Assembly: GCA_934555855.1 (NCBI GenBank) | Contig: CAKTFL010000185.1 | Coordinates: forward strand, 1 to 5,102 | Direction: 5' to 3' | DNA length: 5,102 nucleotides | DNA from: an uncultured Sphingomonas sp. | GTDB taxonomy: Bacteria; Pseudomonadota; Alphaproteobacteria; Sphingomonadales; Sphingomonadaceae | Shown here: positions 1 through 5,011 of the stretch, piece after piece | Numbering within the stretch: position 1 is the stretch's first letter | How the letters are laid out: every line of letters starts with the position of its first letter | Made by a program: the position numbers and the translations under genes | The notes under the pieces: generated by a model | Database searches by the model: none | Seen by the model: only the letters and a program-made list of their open reading frames with translations | Told to the model about the DNA's origin: nothing

Positions 1-143
1 ATATGGTCCTGGATGCGGCTCGTCACCCAGGCGGCAGCGAGGCCGGCAGCCATCAGGCTGACGAAGCCAAGCCCCATGAACACCACCAGGACGCGCCCGA
101 TGGTGCTTTTACCCGCCGCAATGCGATCCGAGATTCCGAGCAC
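1..143 (-). CDS. Membrane protein, N-terminal fragment (runs off the left edge)
   Basis: Reading leftward from a GTG at 143-141, an open frame continues past the window edge and gives the first 47 residues of a protein. Residues 1-14 are short and basic (VLGISDRIAAGKST), followed by one strong hydrophobic segment at about 15-40 (IGRVLVVFMGLGFVSLMAAG and on to AAAWV), then TSRIQDH. This is the layout of a single N-terminal membrane anchor preceding a periplasmic or sensory region, as in many sensor histidine kinases, diguanylate cyclases and chemoreceptors, but no diagnostic domain lies inside the window, so the family is unknown. The start is uncertain. The frame is open further upstream but has no ATG, GTG or TTG, and the GTG lacks a clear ribosome binding site. 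An ATG with a good one sits at 185 in another frame (see findings). The gene follows the exonuclease gene on the same strand after about 62 bp. Confidence 0.55.
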   Translation of the reverse strand, partial: MLGISDRIAAGKSTIGRVLVVFMGLGFVSLMAAGLAAAWVTSRIQDH

Positions 144-205
144 GCCAGCGCGCTTACGCGGCCGGAACGACCTTGGCCAGCACCATTGTCCCTCGAAGGC
201 CGGAG

Positions 206-967
206 CTACAACAACAATTCCTGCACGCTGGGGCGGCCGACATGCCCGCCGCCACGGCGCCGGGCCCGCTCCGTTTCCGCGGTGAAACGCACGTCCGGAT
301 CGCGATCGCCCAGGAAGATCGACAGGCTCTCGTCGCCGATCTCGCGCCAGTCCTTGCCCCGGTCGGGGCCGGTACGGACGCGCGGCAGCAGCCCGGGCTG
401 GCGCGACCATTCCAGCAGCTGCGCCACCCCCGCCTCGTTCAGCTGGTCGCGCAGGTGGTGCGCGGTGACATAGGCGTCGGGAAACGCGCGATGAGCGGGC
501 AACCCGCGCTCGTGCACCAGCCCATCCGGCTTGCGCCAGTAGCGCAGCACCTGGTTGGAGAAGGCGGGGCTGTCGGGCCACAGCCTGAGCGCGCATTTCC
601 ACGTGCAGATCCAGTCGGCCCCGCCCGTCAGATTGGGGGTGCAGAACTGTTCCTCGAACTCGGCACGGTGCGCTGCCAGCGCGACGCGGCGGGGATAGGG
701 ATCGAGCACCCGGCGAGCGACGTCACGCCACCAGGGTGCATCCGCGACCCATTCGTCAAGAATGTGGTGCACCGCCTGGGTGATCGGTGGGATCGGGCGG
801 CCGGGATTGATGAACAGCTGCCCGCCCTCTCCCTCCAGCTCCCACCGGCCATCGCGTCCGAGCGCAACGTCCTGCCAGCCGACCTCCAGCACGCCATGGG
901 CGGGCGGGGCATTGCCGGTAGTTTCCAGGTCGATGACGCGAATGATTTGAGGCTTGGGGGGAGGCAT
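206..967 (-). CDS. ExoX-like DEDDh-family 3'-5' exonuclease
   Basis: This 253-residue protein belongs to the DnaQ/DEDDh 3'-5' exonuclease superfamily and resembles E. coli exodeoxyribonuclease X. ExoI is VIDLETTG (D13, E15). ExoII is AAHRAEFEEQF (about 99-109). ExoIII is HRAFPDAY (H159, D164). ExoX-like landmarks include WICTWKCALRLWP (119-131) and a C-terminal segment at about 195-237 (TGPDRGKDWREI, then DPDVRFTAETERARR) resembling the short C-terminal module of ExoX. The family removes nucleotides from DNA 3' ends in repair using two metal ions. The usual ExoII Asp after Phe is Glu here (E105), still acidic. The frame extends upstream to a TTG at 1003 directly abutting the pgmG stop, but I chose the ATG at 967 because TTG is a poor start and homology begins near residue 7. 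The ribosome binding site is weak (GGCGG). It lies 36 bp after pgmG and is probably co-transcribed with it. The family is confident; the exact substrate is not. Confidence 0.88.
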   Translation of the reverse strand: MPPPKPQIIRVIDLETTGNAPPAHGVLEVGWQDVALGRDGRWELEGEGGQLFINPGRPIPPITQAVHHILDEWVADAPWWRDVARRVLDPYPRRVALAAHRAEFEEQFCTPNLTGGADWICTWKCALRLWPDSPAFSNQVLRYWRKPDGLVHERGLPAHRAFPDAYVTAHHLRDQLNEAGVAQLLEWSRQPGLLPRVRTGPDRGKDWREIGDESLSIFLGDRDPDVRFTAETERARRRGGGHVGRPSVQELLL

Positions 968-1003
968 GGCCGCCAAGGTGGGCGCTGGCCGCTCGAAAGG
1001 CAA

Positions 1004-2377
1004 TCAAGCGCCGGGCCGGTCTACTCCACTCGCGGCGAGCTGAGCGTCGATCGCCGCCACCAGCCGTGCCGCGGCCGCCTCGTTCCGGCCCTCGGCGCGG
1101 GCGGTGAGCATGTCCTGGGTGTTGGACGCGCGCAGCAGCCACCATCCGTCCGGCGTCGACACGCGCACGCCGTCGAGGCGGTTGACCTTCGCGCCTGCCG
1201 CTTCCAGCCGCGCGGCGACCTCGTCCACCACCGCCGTCATGCGCCCGCGGGGAACGGGAAAGCGCATTTCGGGCGTGGTCACCAGCACAGGCATCGCGTC
1301 CTTCAGCGCGGTCAGCGAGCCGCCGGAGCGATGAACGGCGCTGATCAGTCGGACGGCGGCATATTGGGCGTCGTCAAAGCCGCCATAGCCAGCGCCGAAG
1401 AAGATATGCCCGGACAGCTCGCCGCCGATCGGAGCGCCGAGTTCGTGCATCCGCGTCTTGATGATCGAATGGCCGGTCTTGGCCATGACCGGCTCGCCGC
1501 CCAGTTCCGCGATTCTGTCGAACAGATACTGGGTCGATTTTACGTCACCGATGATCGGCGCGCCGGGATGCGCCTCCAGCACGGATGGCGCCAATATGGA
1601 CAGGATCTCGTCGCCCCAGATCGGCCGCCCGTGCCCGTCCACCGCACCGATCCGGTCGCCGTCCCCGTCGAAAGCCAGTCCGAAATCGAGCTGCTTGTCG
1701 ATGACGAGCCGAGCCAGGTCCGCCAGATTCGCTTCCGTGGTGGGATCGGGATGATGATAGGGGAAATCACCGTCGACCTGGGTAAACAGCAGGTGATGCT
1801 CACCCGGCAGGAGCTTTGTCAGCTTTTCGACGATCGGGCCGGACGCGCCGCTGCCGGTGTCCCAGCCGATGCGGAACGCGCCGCCCTCATGCCCTTCCAG
1901 CAGCCGCGTGACATAGGCGTCCGCCACATCGGCCTCCGTGACCTCGCCCCCGCCCTGTTCCCAGTCGCCGGCAGCCGCCTGCTGCGCCAGGTCGCGAATG
2001 TCCTCGCCAAAAAAGGATCTGCCCTGAAGCGTCATCTTGAAGCCGTTATACTCGGCGGGATTATGGCTTGCGGTTACCTGGATGCCGCCATCCATTTCTA
2101 GCGCCATTGCGGCGTAATAGAGCATCGGCGTCGGCCCGAGGCCGATCCGCACCACGTCGCAGCCGCTGGCCGTCAGCCCGGCGACCAGCGCCGCTTCCAG
2201 CAGCGGCGAGCTGGCCCGCCCGTCACGCCCGACCGCCACCCGCCGCCCGCCGCCGCGCCGGACTCGCGTGCCGAAGGTGCGGCCGAGCGCGTGGGCGTCG
2301 CCCTCCTTCAGCTGTTCCCCCGCGACGCCGCGGATGTCGTATTCGCGCAGCACGGCGGGATCGAAACAGTGGCTCAT
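1004..2377 (-). CDS. pgmG: Phosphoglucomutase/phosphomannomutase (PgmG/AlgC type)
   Basis: This cytoplasmic enzyme interconverts 1- and 6-phosphates of glucose and mannose through a phosphoserine, supplying precursors for UDP-glucose, GDP-mannose and surface polysaccharide. At 457 residues it has the normal length for bacterial PMM/PGM. All four active-site loops are visible: the phosphoserine loop TASHNP (102-107, Ser104) with NGFKM after it; the magnesium loop DGDGDR (237-242); the sugar-specificity loop GGELSGH (318-324, Glu-Ser-His); and the phosphate-binding loop RASNT (416-420). The N-terminus FDPAVLREYDIRG is typical of the family. The frame opens at 2446, but I chose the ATG at 2377 because family homology starts there and GGGGAAAAG lies just upstream as a ribosome binding site. 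It is downstream of the J-protein gene, separated by a palindromic repeat, and upstream of the exonuclease gene. The symbol follows sphingomonad usage; dual sugar specificity is inferred from the family. Confidence 0.95.
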   Translation of the reverse strand: MSHCFDPAVLREYDIRGVAGEQLKEGDAHALGRTFGTRVRRGGGRRVAVGRDGRASSPLLEAALVAGLTASGCDVVRIGLGPTPMLYYAAMALEMDGGIQVTASHNPAEYNGFKMTLQGRSFFGEDIRDLAQQAAAGDWEQGGGEVTEADVADAYVTRLLEGHEGGAFRIGWDTGSGASGPIVEKLTKLLPGEHHLLFTQVDGDFPYHHPDPTTEANLADLARLVIDKQLDFGLAFDGDGDRIGAVDGHGRPIWGDEILSILAPSVLEAHPGAPIIGDVKSTQYLFDRIAELGGEPVMAKTGHSIIKTRMHELGAPIGGELSGHIFFGAGYGGFDDAQYAAVRLISAVHRSGGSLTALKDAMPVLVTTPEMRFPVPRGRMTAVVDEVAARLEAAGAKVNRLDGVRVSTPDGWWLLRASNTQDMLTARAEGRNEAAAARLVAAIDAQLAASGVDRPGA

Positions 2378-2379
2378 CG

Positions 2380-2395
2380 AAACTTTTCCCCAACG
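2380..2395 (-). promoter_or_regulatory. Ribosome binding site region that decides the pgmG start
   Basis: On the minus strand, GGGGAAAAG stands a few bases before the ATG at 2377-2375. No comparable purine run precedes the earlier in-frame ATG at 2446, and the extra 23 residues that start would add look like translated leader. This supports 2377 as the start. Confidence 0.6.
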
Positions 2396-2428
2396 CGGTA
2401 ACGCGGTCGCAACGAACGCGGAGGGGGC

Positions 2429-2444
2429 GGAAAGGATGCTTTCC
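2429..2444. repeat. Short perfect hairpin in the pgmG leader
   Basis: GGAAAG (2429-2434) and CTTTCC (2439-2444) are perfect inverted arms around a 4-base loop GATG. It lies 52-67 bases upstream of the pgmG ATG and beside the larger palindromic repeat. No U-run follows on either strand, so it is not an obvious intrinsic terminator. A role in the transcript leader is possible but unproven. Confidence 0.35.
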
Positions 2445-2447
2445 AAT

Positions 2448-2529
2448 CGTTCGCTCCGCGCTTGTCGAAGGTCTGCCCTTCTTCTTTGCGGATCAAGAAG
2501 GCAGTGCTTCGACAGACTCAGTACGAACG
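2448..2529. repeat. REP-like palindromic intergenic repeat, copy 1
   Basis: This is an imperfect inverted repeat of about 82 bp between the J-protein gene and pgmG. The outer arms are CGTTCG (2448-2453) and CGAACG (2524-2529). Inside them, TGTCGAAG (2463-2470) pairs with CTTCGACA (about 2508-2515), and CCTTCTT pairs with AAGAAGG around a small loop. The arms match those of a second element at 4920-4993, for example GCTTGTCGAAGG followed by CCCTTCT, so this is a family and not a one-off palindrome. Such elements typically sit at gene ends and form strong RNA hairpins. Here it follows the J-gene stop by about 14 bp and could attenuate or end transcription from mipZ. Confidence 0.8.
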
Positions 2530-2543
2530 GGAGAAGAGGCCGG

Positions 2544-2804
2544 CTACCCCAGCCGTGCGAGCAGCAGGTCCCGCGCGGCGTTGACCCGGCGTGTCAGCTC
2601 CGCGGAGCCGCCGCGATCGGGATGCACCTGCGCGATCAGCCGCCGGTGTGCGGCGCGGATCGCGTCGGCATCGGCGTCGCGCGCCACGCCCAGCACCTGC
2701 CGCGCCTCCACCTCGCCGGTGACGGCCGGCCTGACCTTTGCGCGCGATTTGCCGAGCAGCTGCCATGCCGCCCAGATCACGACGAGAACGAGCAGCCACT
2801 TCAT
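2544..2804 (-). CDS. Membrane-anchored J-domain protein, Tim14/Pam18-like
   Basis: This 86-residue protein has one N-terminal membrane segment (about 3-17, WLLVLVVIWAAWQLL), a short basic linker (18-30) and a C-terminal J domain (about 32-86). The J domain carries the HPD tripeptide (61-63) that stimulates the ATPase of an Hsp70 (DnaK) partner, preceded by the basic helix IRAAHRRLIAQV and followed by GGS and NAARDLLLARL. There is no G/F region, zinc finger or substrate-binding domain, so it is a minimal J protein. The layout and motifs EARQVLGV, AHRR, HPDRGGS and N-A-A-R-D-L-L closely resemble mitochondrial Tim14/Pam18 (DNAJC19). The domain should face the cytoplasm, where DnaK is, though topology is inferred. 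Its ATG overlaps the mipZ stop (ATGA) and it has no strong ribosome binding site of its own, so translation is probably coupled to mipZ. Confidence 0.88.
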   Translation of the reverse strand: MKWLLVLVVIWAAWQLLGKSRAKVRPAVTGEVEARQVLGVARDADADAIRAAHRRLIAQVHPDRGGSAELTRRVNAARDLLLARLG

Positions 2805-3625
2805 GCCGAGGCGGCCAGCATCGTTCCCTGGCCATGGGGCAGCTGCGGCTCGGGCAGCTGAAGCGCGGCCATCATCTCGCGCAGCTCCTGGCGCGCGGCG
2901 ACATGGGCGAGGCCCATCGATCCGAACTCCTTGGAATCGATCATGGTCAGCCCTGCGGGAAACAGCTCGCGATAGATGACGCGTTCGCCAAGTCCCGGAA
3001 TGATACGGAATCCGACCCGCTTGGCGAGCTGCGCCAGCGCGTCGGACACCCGCTTCATGTTGCGCGCCTCGATATGCTGGAGACGGTTTCGCAGCACCAC
3101 CCAGTCGATGGTCGTGCCGTCGGCGCGGGCGCGGGTCTTGCGCGCTTCCCAGATCAGCTCGGAATAAAAGGACGGACGCGTCACCTTGAAGCTTTCGGGA
3201 TCGACCTGGCCGATCAGGTCGAAATCGACGAAGCTGTCGTTCATTGGCGTGACCAGCGTGTCCGCCAGCATCGCCGCGGTGCGTGCGAACGGGTCGTCGC
3301 GGCCGGGCGTATCCACCACCAGATAGTCGCACTGGGCGGCGAGGCGGTTCCACGTCTCCTCGAACGCGTCGTCGGACTGTTCGACATGGGTGGCGTGGAT
3401 CGGCATGGGCAGCCCGGTGCCGGTGCGCCGGATCGTCGCCTCGCGATTGTCGAGATACCGGCCGACCGTGCGCTGGCGCTGGTCGAGGTCGAATACGCCG
3501 ACCCGTGCGCCCTTCGCGGCGAGCGCGATTGCGACATGGACCGCGGTGGTCGATTTGCCGGTTCCGCCCTTTTCGTTGGCGAATACGATCACATGTGGTT
3601 GATCGGGCCCTTGGGGCACGCGCAT
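2801..3625 (-). CDS. mipZ: MipZ, division-plane positioning ATPase
   Basis: This 274-residue ParA/MinD-family P-loop ATPase matches Caulobacter MipZ along its length. In Caulobacter, MipZ binds ParB near the chromosome origins, forms a bipolar gradient and inhibits FtsZ polymerisation, so the Z-ring forms at midcell. Visible here are the deviant Walker A KGGTGKST (19-26, signature lysine K19 and P-loop lysine K24), FDLDQRQRT (45-53), Walker B YLVVDTPG (101-108), and MipZ-specific blocks VTPMNDSFVDFD (125-136), DWVVLRNRL (174-182), VIYRELFP (216-223), HVAARQELR (241-249) and a C-terminal TMLAA. The ATG at 3625 has a good ribosome binding site (AAGGAAG a few bases upstream). It is transcribed divergently from panC and overlaps the downstream J-protein gene by 4 bp. 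No parA, parB or ftsZ lies in the window. Confidence 0.96.
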   Translation of the reverse strand: MRVPQGPDQPHVIVFANEKGGTGKSTTAVHVAIALAAKGARVGVFDLDQRQRTVGRYLDNREATIRRTGTGLPMPIHATHVEQSDDAFEETWNRLAAQCDYLVVDTPGRDDPFARTAAMLADTLVTPMNDSFVDFDLIGQVDPESFKVTRPSFYSELIWEARKTRARADGTTIDWVVLRNRLQHIEARNMKRVSDALAQLAKRVGFRIIPGLGERVIYRELFPAGLTMIDSKEFGSMGLAHVAARQELREMMAALQLPEPQLPHGQGTMLAASA

Positions 3626-3696
3626 GGCTTCCTTGTTGATCCGCAGGACGCCCTTTCATAGAAGCCCGCGGCCTTGAGAAGTAGGGGGTTTTTATT
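3626..3696. promoter_or_regulatory. Divergent mipZ/panC intergenic region, presumed promoters
   Basis: These 71 bp separate two divergent starts and must contain or overlap both promoters unless transcription begins inside the genes. For panC, a weak candidate pair is TTGTTG (3633-3638) and CATAGA (3657-3662) with an 18-bp spacer; each matches only half of the sigma-70 consensus. I found no convincing pair for mipZ and no clear operator. The promoter role comes from gene layout and not from a strong motif. Confidence 0.4.
3683..3688 (+). promoter_or_regulatory. Ribosome binding site that decides the panC start
   Basis: The purine run AGGGGG ends 8 bases before the GTG at 3697 and 14 bases before the in-frame ATG at 3703. 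The spacing favours the GTG, giving a product beginning MQMIRR. The ATG would shorten it by only two residues. Confidence 0.5.
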
Positions 3697-4548
3697 GTGC
3701 AAATGATCCGGCGGCTCGACGCGCTGAGGGAAGCGCTCGCCGGCTTCCGCAGCGAAGGCGCACGCGTGGCGCTGGTGCCGACCATGGGTGCCCTTCACGC
3801 CGGGCACATGGCGCTGGTTGAGGCCGCGCGCCGGCCGGGTGTGCGCGTGGTCGCGTCGATCTTCGTCAACCCGAAGCAGTTCGGGGCGGACGAGGACCTG
3901 TCGCGCTATCCGCGGCGCGAAGGGGCCGACACCCGGATGCTGGCCGAGGCGGGATGCGACCTGCTGTGGATGCCCGAGGCTGACGAGATGTATCCGGCCG
4001 GGTTTGCGACGATCGTCAGCGTCGCGGGCGTAAGCGAAGGCTTCGATGGCGCCGCGCGGCCAGGACATTTCGACGGTGTCGCGACCGTGGTGACCAAGCT
4101 GTTCAATCAGGTGCGTCCCGACACCGTTTATTTCGGGGAAAAGGATTTCCAGCAGCTCGCCGTAATTCGTCGCATGGCGGTCGACCTCGACATGGGTATC
4201 GAGATCGTCGGGGTCCCGACGCAGCGCGACGATGACGGCCTCGCCTTGTCCTCGCGCAACGTCTATCTCGACGAGGGCGAGCGCGCCCGCGCGGTGGCGC
4301 TGCCGCGGGCGCTGGGCGTGGCGGCGCGGGCGATCGGACGGGGCGACGATCCCTATCAGGCGTTGGCCGACGCCCGCGCCAGCCTGACGGCCGCCGGGTT
4401 CGAAATCGACTATGTCAGCCTGGCCGATGCGGAGACGCTGGCGATCGATCCCGACCCGTCGCGACCCCGCCGACTGCTCGCGGCTGCACGGATCGGAACA
4501 ACCCGATTGATCGATAACCTTCAGATCGAGAACGACTTATCCCGTTAA
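3697..4548 (+). CDS. panC: Pantothenate synthetase (pantoate--beta-alanine ligase)
   Basis: PanC condenses pantoate with beta-alanine, using ATP through a pantoyl-adenylate intermediate, in the last step of vitamin B5 synthesis leading to coenzyme A. The protein is 283 residues, the normal family length, and cytoplasmic. It has the nucleotidyltransferase Rossmann fold signatures: PTMGALHAGH (28-37, with the HIGH-like HAGH at 34-37), SIFVNPKQFG (54-63), EDLSRYPR (66-73), RPGHFDGVATVVTKLFN (121-137), YFGEKDFQQL (145-154), and the KMSKS-equivalent loop DGLALSSRN (180-188). The C-terminal dimerisation domain continues to the stop and appears complete. The start is GTG, chosen from ribosome binding site spacing. 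panC stands alone on its strand; panB and panD are not in the window. The divergent partner mipZ has no known pathway link to it. Confidence 0.97.
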   Translation: MQMIRRLDALREALAGFRSEGARVALVPTMGALHAGHMALVEAARRPGVRVVASIFVNPKQFGADEDLSRYPRREGADTRMLAEAGCDLLWMPEADEMYPAGFATIVSVAGVSEGFDGAARPGHFDGVATVVTKLFNQVRPDTVYFGEKDFQQLAVIRRMAVDLDMGIEIVGVPTQRDDDGLALSSRNVYLDEGERARAVALPRALGVAARAIGRGDDPYQALADARASLTAAGFEIDYVSLADAETLAIDPDPSRPRRLLAAARIGTTRLIDNLQIENDLSR

Positions 4549-4591
4549 CCAAATGGTGACTCGCGATCGCCATGGTGTCTCTCATGGTTAA
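4545..4591. promoter_or_regulatory. TTAACCA inverted pair, possible CtrA-type half-sites
   Basis: TTAACCAA (4545-4552, overlapping the panC stop) and its inverted partner ATGGTTAA (4584-4591, reading TTAACCAT on the minus strand) have exact 7-bp arms, TTAACCA and TGGTTAA, 33 bp apart. TTAACCAT resembles the half-site of the alphaproteobacterial cell-cycle regulator CtrA. A GANTC methylation-type site (GACTC, 4558-4562) and an 8-base palindrome GCGATCGC (4563-4570) lie between the arms. The region is the only upstream space for the Sel1-like gene. Regulation by CtrA is inference. Confidence 0.3.
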
Positions 4592-4605
4592 TGAGGCACA
4601 GAATC

Positions 4606-4902
4606 ATGGGTATCAGTTTCAAGACCGCGCAGTTCCTGATTGAAAGTCGGCTCCGGGATGCCGCAGGCGGCAACCCGCACGCGCTGTTCGACCTCGGCGT
4701 TTGCTATCAGACGGGCACGGCAGGCTGCGAGATCGATCTGATCGAAGCGCATAAATGGTTCAACCTGGCGGCGGTCGCCGGCTTTGAAGAAGCGCAGGGC
4801 GCCCGGGCCGAGGTGGCCGAGGACATGACCGCGCGCGAGATCGCGACCGCGCAGGCATCCGCCCGCGCCTGGCTGGCGCAGACGCGGCTGCGGGCGGCGT
4901 GA
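4606..4902 (+). CDS. Small Sel1-repeat-like protein
   Basis: This 98-residue protein carries one Sel1-type (TPR-like) helical repeat at about 22-60: NPHALFDLGVCYQTGTAG, then EAHKWFNLAAVAG. The spaced A-L-F-x-L-G-x-x-Y and A-x-K-W-F-x-L-A-A pattern is characteristic. The C-terminal half (about 61-98) is alpha-helical and charged, with AEVAEDMTAREIATAQASAR. There is no signal peptide or membrane segment, so it should be cytoplasmic. Sel1 repeats serve as protein-protein scaffolds; the partner here is unknown. An in-frame ATG exists at 4591, but the ATG at 4606 is preferred because GAGG (4593-4596) sits 9 bases before it, while nothing purine-rich precedes 4591. It is 57 bp downstream of panC on the same strand and followed by a palindromic repeat. 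It is likely a complete gene of unknown role. Confidence 0.8.
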   Translation: MGISFKTAQFLIESRLRDAAGGNPHALFDLGVCYQTGTAGCEIDLIEAHKWFNLAAVAGFEEAQGARAEVAEDMTAREIATAQASARAWLAQTRLRAA

Positions 4903-4919
4903 GAGTTTGACCCGATCCT

Positions 4920-4993
4920 CGTTTCCGGGCTGAGCCCGTCGAAGCCCTGCCCTCTTCGAGAAGGGTAGCCCTTCGACAAGCTCAGGGCGAACG
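4920..4993. repeat. REP-like palindromic intergenic repeat, copy 2
   Basis: This 74-bp imperfect palindrome begins about 18 bp after the Sel1-like gene stop. Left-arm blocks TGAGCCCGTCGAAG and CTGCCCTCT face right-arm blocks AGAAGGGTAGC and CTTCGACAAGCTCA, with the axis near TCG at about 4956. The arms share core and spacing with copy 1 at 2448-2529, including the GTCGAAG/CTTCGAC pair and CGAACG at the right end. It lies in the usual place for such elements, after a gene end, and may form a stabilising or terminating hairpin in the transcript. Confidence 0.8.
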
Positions 4994-5011
4994 GCGATAG
5001 GTACAAGGTAC

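Noticed and set aside
968..1003. TTG start extending the exonuclease by 12 residues
   Set aside because: It abuts the pgmG stop directly, has no ribosome binding site, and the added residues precede any family homology. It cannot be fully excluded.
173..2101. A 642-codon open frame on the plus strand
   Set aside because: It lies wholly antisense to the exonuclease gene and pgmG, both of which have full catalytic motifs. Its translation shows no recognisable domain and is rich in Arg, Ala, Gly, Gln and His, as expected of an antisense shadow in GC-rich DNA.
2378..2446. Earlier ATG adding 23 residues to pgmG
   Set aside because: The added residues do not match the family N-terminus, and a good ribosome binding site stands before the ATG at 2377.
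2268..2861. A 197-codon plus-strand frame opposite the pgmG start, repeat and J gene
   Set aside because: It crosses the palindromic repeat and is antisense to three supported features, with no domain signal.
2738..3661. A 307-codon plus-strand frame opposite mipZ
   Set aside because: It is antisense to a confidently identified mipZ and has no domain features of its own.
2544..3785. A 413-codon minus-strand frame covering mipZ and the J gene
   Set aside because: Only its last 86 codons (the J protein) are real. The upstream part is an Arg/Pro-rich out-of-frame reading of mipZ and would also run into panC.
4591..4605. Earlier ATG adding 5 residues to the Sel1-like protein
   Set aside because: No ribosome binding site precedes it, while GAGG is well placed for the ATG at 4606.
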